This document shows positions 8,651-15,386 of a stretch of 64,000 nt of DNA, piece after piece (position 1 is the first letter of the stretch; every line of letters begins with the position of its first letter). The translations under genes were made by a program, and so were the position numbers. The notes under the pieces are model-generated. The model was not told where the DNA came from and made no database searches. It saw only the letters and a list, made by a program, of their open reading frames with translations. Origin of the DNA: SSF26 sp037443945 (GTDB lineage: Bacteria; Chloroflexota; Anaerolineae; J102); NCBI GenBank assembly GCA_037443945.1, contig JBBINH010000008.1, positions 32,882-96,881 of the forward strand. The letters run 5' to 3'.

Positions 8651-9411
8651 TGGCGAGGCATGCCATGCCGTCACGAGCTTCTGCGGCGTTATCCGGTGCC
8701 GGGATAAGGGGGCGTCGTCTGCGAACCCTTGTGTTCGTTGTCCTCTCGCTGCCGATTGCGGCGGTCATCCTGGCCACCCTGGCCTATCTCGATGTCAGCC
8801 TGCGCTATCGGCGCTACATCGTCATGCCCGAGCAGGCCCCTCCGCAGCCGGTAGCCCTTGTCCTCGGTGCCGCCGTCTACCCCGATGGACGCCTGAGCAC
8901 GGTTCTGGCCGACCGCGTGACAACGGCGGTGGCGTTGTATAGAGCCGGCAAGGTGCAAAAGCTCCTGTTCAGCGGTGACAATCGCTTTCTCAATTACAAC
9001 GAACCGGGGGCGATGGGCGCGTTTGCCCGTCGTCAGGGCCTGCCCGAGTCGGCCCTGGCCTACGATTACGCCGGTCGTCGCACCTACGATTCATGCTGGC
9101 GGGCGCGACACATTTTCGGCCAGGAGCGCATCCTCGTCGTCAGCCAGGCGTTTCATCTCCCGCGGGCGGTCTATCTGTGCCGTCAACTGGGCCTGGAGGC
9201 CATCGGTGTGATTGCCGACCGGCGCTCGTACAGCCGGATGCCTTTCTGGCTGGTGCGTGAGACGCTGGCCCGGATTCAGGCCTGGCTGGATGTCCATTGG
9301 CTTTATCCCCAACCCGTGGGCGGCGAGCCGATCGATTTGTTCACGCTAAGCAACCAAGACCCCATTGCACAGACTCATTTGGACGATGAAGATCTACACC
9401 AAAACCGGTGA
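8650..9411 (+). CDS. YdcF/SanA-family (DUF218) membrane-anchored protein
   Basis: 253 residues. A basic N-terminus (GRRLRTL) leads into one transmembrane helix (about residues 27-48, VFVVLSLPIAAVILATLAYL), then a DUF218 domain facing outward. Typical elements are ALVLGAAVYPDGRLS, LLFSGDN, a DYAGRRTYDSCWRA core and VVSQAFHLPRAVYLCRQLG. This is the SanA/vancomycin-exclusion subgroup, linked to envelope integrity. The ATG at 8650 overlaps the upstream TGA, and the end overlaps the adenosyltransferase start by 26 bases, so the genes form one operon. Confidence 0.82.
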   Translation: MARHAMPSRASAALSGAGIRGRRLRTLVFVVLSLPIAAVILATLAYLDVSLRYRRYIVMPEQAPPQPVALVLGAAVYPDGRLSTVLADRVTTAVALYRAGKVQKLLFSGDNRFLNYNEPGAMGAFARRQGLPESALAYDYAGRRTYDSCWRARHIFGQERILVVSQAFHLPRAVYLCRQLGLEAIGVIADRRSYSRMPFWLVRETLARIQAWLDVHWLYPQPVGGEPIDLFTLSNQDPIAQTHLDDEDLHQNR

Positions 9412-9955
9412 CCTCGGGACCACGACACTGTTTGGCGGCGGCCGGGTGCCCAAGTATCATCGCCGCGTGGCCGCCTACGGCGCCGTCGATGAGACCAACG
9501 CCGTCCTGGGTTTGGCCGTGGCGCTCTGCACCGATCCCGATCTGCGCCAAAAACTGGAACGCGTTCAGGCGGAGTTGTTCGAGGTCGGCGCCGATCTGGC
9601 CACGCCTCTGGATGCCAAAACGAGCCATGTCGTGCGGGTGCAAGAGGCCAGCATCATCCGCCTGGAACGGGAAATCGATGCCTGGGAGGAGGAGTTGCCG
9701 CCCTTGCAGAACTTCATCCTGCCCGGCGGCTCGCCCCTCGGCGCCACCCTGCACATGGCCCGCACGGTCTGTCGCCGGGCCGAGCGCGATGTCGCCGCCC
9801 TGGCCGCCCAGGAGCCGTTGCAGCCGACGACCCAACGCTATCTGAACCGCCTGAGCGATTGGCTCTTCGTCCTGGCCCGTCTGGTCAACCATCGCCAGGG
9901 CCAGATCGAAACGACCTGGAAACCCCCGCTTCGTTCCGATCCCCCTTCTTCGTGA
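9386..9955 (+). CDS. ATP:cob(I)alamin adenosyltransferase, PduO type
   Basis: 189 residues from the ATG at 9386 (MKIYTKTGDLGTTTLFGGG). It makes adenosylcobalamin from cob(I)alamin and ATP. The P-loop-like TKTGDLGTTTLFGG, VDETNAVLGLA, and the C-terminal RTVCRRAERDVAAL helix with the catalytic Arg/Glu are all present. The start lies inside the preceding gene. The product may supply B12 to the B12-binding radical SAM enzymes and corrinoid-type methyltransferases elsewhere in the window, though those use other B12 forms. Confidence 0.92.
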   Translation: MKIYTKTGDLGTTTLFGGGRVPKYHRRVAAYGAVDETNAVLGLAVALCTDPDLRQKLERVQAELFEVGADLATPLDAKTSHVVRVQEASIIRLEREIDAWEEELPPLQNFILPGGSPLGATLHMARTVCRRAERDVAALAAQEPLQPTTQRYLNRLSDWLFVLARLVNHRQGQIETTWKPPLRSDPPSS

Positions 9956-9964
9956 GGAGGGCCT

Positions 9965-10555
9965 ATGCCGTTGCCCACACGCGCCGAGGTTTGGGACCTG
10001 GTCTGTTCCTGGATCGGCAACGAGGGCCTGCGCAAACATCTCCTTGCCGTCGAGGCCGCCATGCGGGCCTATGCCCGTCGCTATGGCGAAGATGAGGAGC
10101 TATGGGGTATCACGGCGCTGGTCCATGACCTCGATTACGAGCGCTACCCCGATATGGACGACCCCGTGAACGGGCATCCGCGCACGGCTTTGCGGCTTTT
10201 CCGTGAATGGGGCTGGCCGCCGGAGCTGATCCAGGCCGTGGCAGCCCATGCCGACTTTTTGGGCGTACCGCCCACCACGCGGTTGGACAAGGCTCTGCGC
10301 GCCTGCGACGAGATCACCGGCCTGATCCTGGCCACGGCCTATGTCCGTCCCGACCGCAGCCTGGCCGGGGTCACCCTGAGTTCGGTCAAGAAAAAGTGGA
10401 AGGATAAGCGTTTCACCGCCGCCATCGACCGCGAGGCAATCGCCGCCAATGTCGCCGCTTTGGGTGAGGACCTCGATCGGCATATCGAATTCGTCCTGCA
10501 GGCCATGCAGGGCATCGCCGACGACCTGGGTCTGGGCGGCGACAAGGCCGGCTAA
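9965..10555 (+). CDS. HD-domain phosphohydrolase
   Basis: 196 residues. The HD metal site is visible as H in KHLLAVEAAM, HDLDYERYPD (His-Asp), a later H in AVAAHAD and a C-terminal D in RACDEITGL. A GAGGAGGGC ribosome-binding site stands just before the ATG at 9965, 9 bases after the adenosyltransferase stop. It resembles the small stand-alone HD hydrolases of nucleotide metabolism; the substrate is unknown. Confidence 0.8.
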   Translation: MPLPTRAEVWDLVCSWIGNEGLRKHLLAVEAAMRAYARRYGEDEELWGITALVHDLDYERYPDMDDPVNGHPRTALRLFREWGWPPELIQAVAAHADFLGVPPTTRLDKALRACDEITGLILATAYVRPDRSLAGVTLSSVKKKWKDKRFTAAIDREAIAANVAALGEDLDRHIEFVLQAMQGIADDLGLGGDKAG

Positions 10556-10564
10556 CCGCCCGCG

Positions 10565-10642
10565 CAGGCCTCAGGACGGCCTGGGTGCCCCCACGAACCC
10601 GGACACGGGCGGGACAGCGCCTTGAACCCTTCCCGTGTCCGG
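10565..10642. terminator. Hairpins between convergent genes (possible bidirectional terminator)
   Basis: Two inverted repeats lie between the HD gene and the converging DUF4139 gene: CAGGCC/GGCCTG (10565-10583), and a perfect 11-bp CCGGACACGGG/CCCGTGTCCGG (10599-10642, 22-base loop). There are no T runs, so function as a terminator is inferred from position. Confidence 0.45.
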
Positions 10643-10704
10643 ATGTCGTCTCGGTTCCCTTGCGGCGTTGGGGCAACCGGCGGTGGGAGCGGCCGCGTTG
10701 TGCT

Positions 10705-12150
10705 TCAGAAGGTGTAGCGCACGGTGTAGGTGATGGTAGCCTTGCCTTGGGCCGGCACCGGTATCTCCCAGGCGATGGTGGCGCTATCCACCTTCTCCCA
10801 TGTCTCCGGCGAGGCCCTCAGGATCTGCCAGTTCACCCCGCGCGAGAGATGCTCGACCACGCGAATGGTCACGGCCTCGGTCTCTTTCTGATTGCGCAGC
10901 TCAAGGCGATAGCTTTCTTCGACGACCTTGTCGCCGATGCGCTGAAAATCGGTTTGTTGGCGCTCGCCGACCAGGTCGAAGGCCCGACCGATGGTTAGCG
11001 TCACATCCTCGCCTTTGGGCGTATGGTCGATCGCATCTTCGCCGATCAGCAGCGGCGAACCGTCCACATCGGGCTGATACATGCGGACGATGCCGCGTGG
11101 AAGCTGCGCGTTCACACCCTGCGGGCCGGTGTTGAACGTCAGCCGCACCTCCACGTTCGTGTTGCCGGTAGCGCCGAAATCGGGCTCGTAGATGGGACCG
11201 TAACCGCCGTAAGACACCGAGGCAGCGAAGACATAGGTTTTCGTCGCCGGCACGGCCGTAGCCGAGATGAACTGCACCTGCTTGGTCTGCCGGTCTTTGA
11301 GGGTGACCGGTCGTGGCAATTCGTAGAGATGGTATTCGGCAAAGGCCCGTTGCTCTACCGCCGGCGCCGGTGGGGTCATTGCATCCGCCTGGCCGCGGAA
11401 CATCGCTGCAGGCATCTCCTTGACCGCGCGCTGGATATCGCCGGCGACCAGTTTCAGGCGGGCGTTGCGATAGGTGGCGCCGCTGCGATTGTCCAGGGTG
11501 ATCCAGCCGTCCAGGTCCAGCCTTTTGCCGTCAGGGGTCAGCACGAGCACGTAATTCGCCTCCCAATTGAGGCCGTTGGTCAGATAGGCTAACTCGGTGC
11601 GATGGGGGCCGGCTTTGGTGGCTTCGACCGACCAGACCAGCGTCGGCCGGGTGATCAAGCCTTCCGGTAGCGCCGGAAAGCTGAATTGACGAACCTGTTC
11701 GGCCTTGAACACGGCAACACCGCCTTGTTCATCCTGCAGGATGATATCCCCGGCCCCGCTGAGCAACACGCCTTCGTGGACCGTGCCGTCGTCCGTGAGG
11801 ATGCGAATGCGTTGATCGACGTATTTCTGCAGCAGCTTATCGGCGCCGACGATGTCGTACTCGAAGTTTTGCTCCAACACGACTGCGGCCGGGTCTGTCA
11901 GCGAGCGAAAGTAGACGCTATCGGGCACAATGCCCGCCGGCACGTCGGTTACCAGCACCGTGTTGACCCCGCGTTCGAGTTCAAACCGGCGTTCTTCCTT
12001 GACCAGAGCGATGTTGCTGTTGTAAACGGTCAGATCCGGTCCTCGCTCTTGCGCCCATAGCCCGGATGGTGTCTGCAGGACTACGGCCAGTAGCGCCACC
12101 GTCAGCACAAGCCCTATGCCGAAAAACCATCGGGTAGAATGAGAGATCAT
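10705..12150 (-). CDS. Secreted DUF4139 domain protein
   Basis: About 481 residues from the ATG at 12150, which follows AAGGAGAA at good spacing; the frame remains open upstream but has no start signal. A signal peptide is clear (HSTRWFFGIGLVLTVALLAVVL, cleavage near LWAQE). The mature part begins LTVYNSNIALVKEERRFEL and continues through the DUF4139 beta domain (LVWSVEATKAGPHRTELAYLTNGLNWEANYVLVL). The family is exported and of unknown function. A very conserved C-terminal segment resembles the family end (VNWQILRAS...ITYTVRYTF). The gene stands alone, divergent from the baeRF leader. Confidence 0.8.
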   Translation of the reverse strand: MISHSTRWFFGIGLVLTVALLAVVLQTPSGLWAQERGPDLTVYNSNIALVKEERRFELERGVNTVLVTDVPAGIVPDSVYFRSLTDPAAVVLEQNFEYDIVGADKLLQKYVDQRIRILTDDGTVHEGVLLSGAGDIILQDEQGGVAVFKAEQVRQFSFPALPEGLITRPTLVWSVEATKAGPHRTELAYLTNGLNWEANYVLVLTPDGKRLDLDGWITLDNRSGATYRNARLKLVAGDIQRAVKEMPAAMFRGQADAMTPPAPAVEQRAFAEYHLYELPRPVTLKDRQTKQVQFISATAVPATKTYVFAASVSYGGYGPIYEPDFGATGNTNVEVRLTFNTGPQGVNAQLPRGIVRMYQPDVDGSPLLIGEDAIDHTPKGEDVTLTIGRAFDLVGERQQTDFQRIGDKVVEESYRLELRNQKETEAVTIRVVEHLSRGVNWQILRASPETWEKVDSATIAWEIPVPAQGKATITYTVRYTF

Positions 12151-12279
12151 AGCCGTTCTCCTTGGCGGTGAAAGCGAATGGGTCATCGTCACGACAGACG
12201 CCGCGAACTGTGTTGGCGTTCCCCATCCGGGTTCAGGCCGTAGCTGTGGCCGGCACACGTGGGCGGTTCCGGGGGCGGT

Positions 12280-12324
12280 TGCCGAGCATCGGCAGGGGTG
12301 AGAGCATTTTGGCGATGCTCGGCA
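12280..12324. repeat. 12-bp inverted repeat
   Basis: TGCCGAGCATCG and CGATGCTCGGCA form a perfect 12-bp stem with a 21-base loop. It could be a terminator or a regulatory structure; there is no T tract on either side. Confidence 0.6.
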
Positions 12325-12331
12325 TTTCCGT

Positions 12332-12343
12332 GTTTGAACGTTC
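12332..12343 (+). promoter_or_regulatory. Upstream copy of the GTTTGAACGTTC element
   Basis: This 12-mer occurs again at 12455-12466 inside the promoter-proximal palindrome. Two identical copies 123 bases apart suggest binding sites for one regulator, possibly with looping. Confidence 0.4.
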
Positions 12344-12439
12344 GGTAACCGCATGGCGTGGCTTGCCGCCGGGTTCTCAGGTCGGGACGTTGGCGTGTGG
12401 GACCAATCGCCGCCAGGGGACGGAAACGCAAAGCTGCGG

Positions 12440-12469
12440 TTGGAACGTTTCAACGTTTGAACGTTCCAA
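12440..12469. promoter_or_regulatory. Operator-like palindrome with three AACGTT steps
   Basis: TTGGAACGTT and AACGTTCCAA are perfect 10-bp arms around a 10-base spacer that itself contains AACGTT. The three AACGTT units are spaced exactly 8 bases apart. The palindrome ends 4 bases before the -35 TTGACA, as expected for an operator controlling that promoter. The motif is not CIRCE, LexA or any other operator I recognise. Confidence 0.55.
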
Positions 12470-12472
12470 CGA

Positions 12473-12501
12473 TTGACAAGAACCCACCGAACTGCTAAGC
12501 T
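12473..12501 (+). promoter_or_regulatory. Promoter of the baeRF gene
   Basis: -35 TTGACA (12473-12478, full consensus), 17-base spacer, -10 TAAGCT (12496-12501). Predicted start of transcription near 12508, giving a leader of about 205 bases. Confidence 0.6.
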
Positions 12502-12524
12502 TGAGACGGTGGGAGGTAACGGCA

Positions 12525-12602
12525 GTGAACGGCGTGGTCTCTTCTTGGTTTCTTACGTATGGCTGCTTCCGGCAGCAACCCTTTTCCCCCTCGTGTCCTT
12601 AG
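12525..12602 (+). CDS. Possible 25-residue leader peptide upstream of baeRF
   Basis: A GTG start at 12525 stands 8 bases after GGAGG (12512-12516) and opens a 25-codon frame that ends in TAG at 12600-12602. The peptide begins MNGVVSSWFLTYG and ends FSPSCP. Codons 13-17 fall in a GCTGC/GCAGC hairpin (12562-12576), and a second hairpin (CAGCCG/CGGCTG, 12612-12631) follows the stop. The geometry resembles attenuation leaders of translation-related genes, but a frame this short can arise by chance. Confidence 0.3.
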   Translation: MNGVVSSWFLTYGCFRQQPFSPSCP

Positions 12603-12714
12603 AGCAGGCGACAGCCGTCAAACGGCGGCTGCGCACGCTCTTTTCGCTTTCTCCGCTCCCTCAGCCGGTGCTCCTCAACGCTGAGGACCTCACTCGCCGT
12701 TGGAGGTAATCCCT

Positions 12715-13809
12715 ATGTTTCGCGACCCGGATTTGCAGGAGCTTGTGGCATTTGAAGGGCATAACCACCCGGTGGTCAGTCTCTATCTCAATGTGGACCC
12801 GCGGCAACGCACGACCGAGGAGTACAAACTGGCGTTGCGTCGGCTTCTCGAGGAAACGGTCATCCCCGCCGCCGATCGTCAACGCATCGAGCGCTTTGTC
12901 GAACTCGAATACGACCGTCAGGCACGCGGGCTGGTGTGCTTTAGCTGCCAGGAACAGGACTTCTGGCGCGCGTATGCCTTCCAGGTCCCGGTCGAAGATG
13001 CCGTTATGGTCGACCGTCGGCCCCTGGTGCGGCGTCTGGTCGAGATGATCGATACCTACGGTCATCTGGGCGTCGTGGCGGTGGACAGGCAGGGCGCCCG
13101 CTTCTTTTCGTTCCATCTGGGCGTTCTGGAAGAAGCCACCGGCATGGTAGGCGAAGAGGTGCGCCGGCACAAACAGGGCGGGTGGGCAGCCCCGCGCTAT
13201 CAGCGCCACGAGGACGAAACGGCCCTCGCCAACCTGCGCGAGGCCGTGGAACAAACCGAACGCCTGGCCCGTCAGTACAACTGGCGCCGCCTGGTCCTGG
13301 CCGGTACCGATGCCAATGTGGCCCGTTTCCGGGACCTGTTGCCGGCCGCCCTGCAACGCCTGGTTGTCGGCACCATGCCCCTGGAATTGAACGCCGGCAT
13401 CCAGGAAGTGCGCGATCGGGCCGAGGCCGTGGCCTTGCAGGCCCGCAGCTCCTACATCCTCCGACTGGCTTCGGATCTTGTCGTAGCCGCCGCCAAAGGC
13501 GATCATGCCGTCCTCGGCCTCGACGCCACCGTGGAGGCCATCCAGAGCGGTCGGGTCTACGCTCTGCTGTTCAGCGAAGGCTATGAGGTCCCCGAAGGTC
13601 GGGTGCGCCGTTGTGACCGCTGCGGTTATCTGGGTACCGGCGGCGAGGAAGCCTGTCCGCTCTGCGGAGGCGCGTATCGACCGCTGCCCGATGCCATCAA
13701 CACCCTGGCCCGGCGAACCCTGGCCCAGGGTGCGCAGGTCATCGTGCTGCCGTCGGAGAATCCGCTCACGGCAGCCGGCCATCCCCTGGGCGCTTTCTTA
13801 CGTTTCTAG
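12715..13809 (+). CDS. baeRF/Vms1-type release-factor homologue
   Basis: 364 residues from the ATG at 12715 (preceded by GGAGGT). It resembles the bacterial archaeo-eukaryotic release factor families: an N-terminal part starting VVSLYLNVDPRQRTTEEY, a middle RNase-H-like domain (GVVAVDRQGARFFSFHLGVLEE), and a C-terminal L7Ae-like domain (SEGYEVPEGRVRRC). A zinc ribbon is fitted in the last domain (Cys300, Cys303, Cys314, Cys317). Relatives such as Vms1/ANKZF1 release stalled peptides from ribosomes, so a ribosome-rescue or peptidyl-tRNA hydrolase role is likely but not proven. Its unusual leader suggests tight control. Confidence 0.75.
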   Translation: MFRDPDLQELVAFEGHNHPVVSLYLNVDPRQRTTEEYKLALRRLLEETVIPAADRQRIERFVELEYDRQARGLVCFSCQEQDFWRAYAFQVPVEDAVMVDRRPLVRRLVEMIDTYGHLGVVAVDRQGARFFSFHLGVLEEATGMVGEEVRRHKQGGWAAPRYQRHEDETALANLREAVEQTERLARQYNWRRLVLAGTDANVARFRDLLPAALQRLVVGTMPLELNAGIQEVRDRAEAVALQARSSYILRLASDLVVAAAKGDHAVLGLDATVEAIQSGRVYALLFSEGYEVPEGRVRRCDRCGYLGTGGEEACPLCGGAYRPLPDAINTLARRTLAQGAQVIVLPSENPLTAAGHPLGAFLRF

Positions 13810-13830
13810 CCGTCCTTTTGCTTTCGGCCC

Positions 13831-13859
13831 AGACCTCGCCGGATAATTCGGCGAGGTCT
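13831..13859 (+). terminator. Terminator after the baeRF gene
   Basis: Perfect 11-bp stem AGACCTCGCCG / CGGCGAGGTCT with loop GATAATT, 21 bases after the stop. Only a weak ATTGTTG tail follows. Confidence 0.6.
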
Positions 13860-13887
13860 ATTGTTGCCCGTCAAGACGATTTTCATC

Positions 13888-14910
13888 ATGCGACCCCCTG
13901 CCCGCGCTTCCTTGAATCCCATCCTGGTGACGTTGTTGGTGGCTCTGGCCGTTTTTACCATCGGTTTACTGGGCCTTAGCCTGGCGTTGCGGGCGTGGAG
14001 CAGCCGTCTCATGCCCACACCGACCCCTACTCTGGCTCTGGGCGGTCTGCCGCTGACGCCGCTGGTCTCGCCCAGCCCCACGTCGACGGATACCCCGACG
14101 CCCACACTCACACCTACGCCGTCACCCACGCCGACACCGACGCCCACGCCCGAACCTTCGCCCACGCCCTTGCCTACCGATACACCGACACCCGAACCGA
14201 CACCAACGCCGACGCCCGAACCGACGCCCACAGCGGTTCCCTCGCCGACACCCTATGCCGGACCGTTCCGCGCCAACGGAGGGGACTACGCCGCGCCCGG
14301 TCGCAGCGGTTTCGTCATCGACGGCTTTCTGCCCGAATGGGGTGGCATTCCGGTGGTCATGCTTTTCTATCCTCTGCAAGGGCTCGAAGAGGCCGTTGCG
14401 CCCGACGATTTCCTCGTCATGGCCCGGCTCGCCTGGGATCCGCTCTTCCTCTACGTGGCCTACGAGGTCACCGACAATGTCCACGTCCAGGAAGGAAGCG
14501 GTTATGATCTGTTCAACGGCGATGCGGTCGAATTGTGGTTGGATGCCGATCTAGCCGGCGATTTCGATGTCGTGGGCGGCAATGCCGATGATTTCCAGTT
14601 CGGTTTCTCGCCCGGCGATTTTCTGACCCGGGCGCCTGAGGGCGTCGTGGCCTATCCCCAACGCCGTTCCGATTGGACGGGTCAGCTTGTGGTGGCAGCC
14701 CAACGCACGGCTACGGGCTACACGCTCGAGGCGGCCATCCCCTGGGCCATCCTGGGCGTGCGTCCCTATCCGGGTTGGGTCTTGGGCTATGGCTTGCTGG
14801 CCAACGATAACGACACACCCGGCACGTTCGCCCGTGAGCGTGTGCTGGCCCACACGCCGGTCATGCGCTTCAATCAACCGACCACGTTCAGCAATCTCTT
14901 CTTGCAGTAG
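13888..14910 (+). CDS. Membrane-anchored protein with Thr/Pro linker and CBM9-like domain
   Basis: 340 residues from the ATG at 13888. One transmembrane helix (about 10-35, ILVTLLVALAVFTIGLLGLSLAL) is followed by an 80-residue linker of TPTP/PEPTPTP repeats, then a C-terminal beta-sandwich. That domain (VIDGFLPEWGGIPVV ... YVAYEVTDNVHVQEG ... DAVELWLDADLAGDF ... YTLEAAIPWAILG) has the pattern of family-9 carbohydrate-binding-like domains. It is probably displayed outside the membrane to bind a glycan. Ligand unknown; no catalytic domain. Confidence 0.72.
   Translation: MRPPARASLNPILVTLLVALAVFTIGLLGLSLALRAWSSRLMPTPTPTLALGGLPLTPLVSPSPTSTDTPTPTLTPTPSPTPTPTPTPEPSPTPLPTDTPTPEPTPTPTPEPTPTAVPSPTPYAGPFRANGGDYAAPGRSGFVIDGFLPEWGGIPVVMLFYPLQGLEEAVAPDDFLVMARLAWDPLFLYVAYEVTDNVHVQEGSGYDLFNGDAVELWLDADLAGDFDVVGGNADDFQFGFSPGDFLTRAPEGVVAYPQRRSDWTGQLVVAAQRTATGYTLEAAIPWAILGVRPYPGWVLGYGLLANDNDTPGTFARERVLAHTPVMRFNQPTTFSNLFLQ
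14050..14260 (+). repeat. Degenerate ACNCCNACNCC coding repeat (Thr-Pro linker)
   Basis: Low-complexity DNA encoding the Thr/Pro/Glu linker of the protein above; it also creates a long Gly-Val frame on the other strand. Confidence 0.8.
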
Positions 14911-15130
14911 GTTCGTGCTTCCGCATGAACGATTGTAAAGTCGGCAGGAGGATGGCGACCATAAGCGTTGTATATGCATTGGGTCTTATGGGTAAACGGC
15001 CTACATCAGCCGAAAGAAGGGCCGGTATGCTATAGTTGTAACGAACGATTGTAATGACCCATCCGGCTACCCGCCACCGTGCGCTTTGCGCCGATGGAAA
15101 ATCGGCCTCTTTGGATGCTGCGCGCCGGAC

Positions 15131-15146
15131 GTCGGCCTGCGCCGAC
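15131..15146 (+). repeat. 16-bp hairpin repeat shared with 47331-47346
   Basis: GTCGGCCTGCGCCGAC here is the exact reverse complement of the sequence at 47331-47346. Each forms a GTCGGC/GCCGAC hairpin with a 4-base loop. It may be a small dispersed REP-like element. Confidence 0.45.
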
Positions 15147-15304
15147 GCCCCCCGGTCGGGCCAGGCCGACCGTTGGCCGCCGGCCCATGACGGCCGACTG
15201 CGGTCGGCACGCATGTAGGTAGTAGGCCTGTATCGGGTGAGCGGCGAAGTCGGCATCGGTCTACCCGTAACTGCAGGCCAAAAGAAGCAAGACCTGCCTA
15301 AACC

Positions 15305-15328
15305 GTTGTGCTATAGGTTGTGCTATAG
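15305..15328 (+). promoter_or_regulatory. Tandem GTTGTGCTATAG repeat with duplicated -10 boxes (clp promoter)
   Basis: GTTGTGCTATAG is repeated head to tail exactly (15305-15316 and 15317-15328). Each copy carries an extended -10-like TG-C-TATAG(T), giving two candidate start sites 12 bases apart, about 50-65 bases before the Clp start. No clear -35. Confidence 0.45.
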
Positions 15329-15386
15329 TTCGTTATGAGCGACATGTTCGTTGCCCTATCCTCCTTTTGCGAGCGAGTTAAGCCTC

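Larger units (their letters stand above)
12151..12714. other. 564-bp regulatory intergenic region before the baeRF gene
   Basis: This region has no substantial gene. It holds a 12-bp inverted repeat, a repeated GTTTGAACGTTC element, a 10-10-10 palindrome touching a TTGACA promoter, and a roughly 200-base leader with small hairpins and a possible 25-codon leader ORF. These parts are listed separately. Confidence 0.7.
14911..15386. other. 475-bp intergenic region before the Clp ATPase
   Basis: No gene seen. GAACGATTGTAA occurs twice (14927-14938, 15043-15054); an extended -10 TGCTATAGT lies at 15028-15036; a GC-rich palindrome shared with 47331-47346 lies at 15131-15146; and a tandem 12-bp repeat carrying -10-like TATAG boxes lies at 15305-15328. 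Confidence 0.6.

Noticed and set aside
12473..12709. 78-codon frame upstream of baeRF
   Set aside because: Its TTG start lies inside the -35 box, no ribosome-binding site is present, and the sequence has no recognisable similarity. A shorter frame at 12525 is kept as a weak candidate instead.
13806..14231. Gly-Val repeat frame on the minus strand
   Set aside because: It is the reverse reading of the Thr/Pro linker codons of the plus-strand protein.
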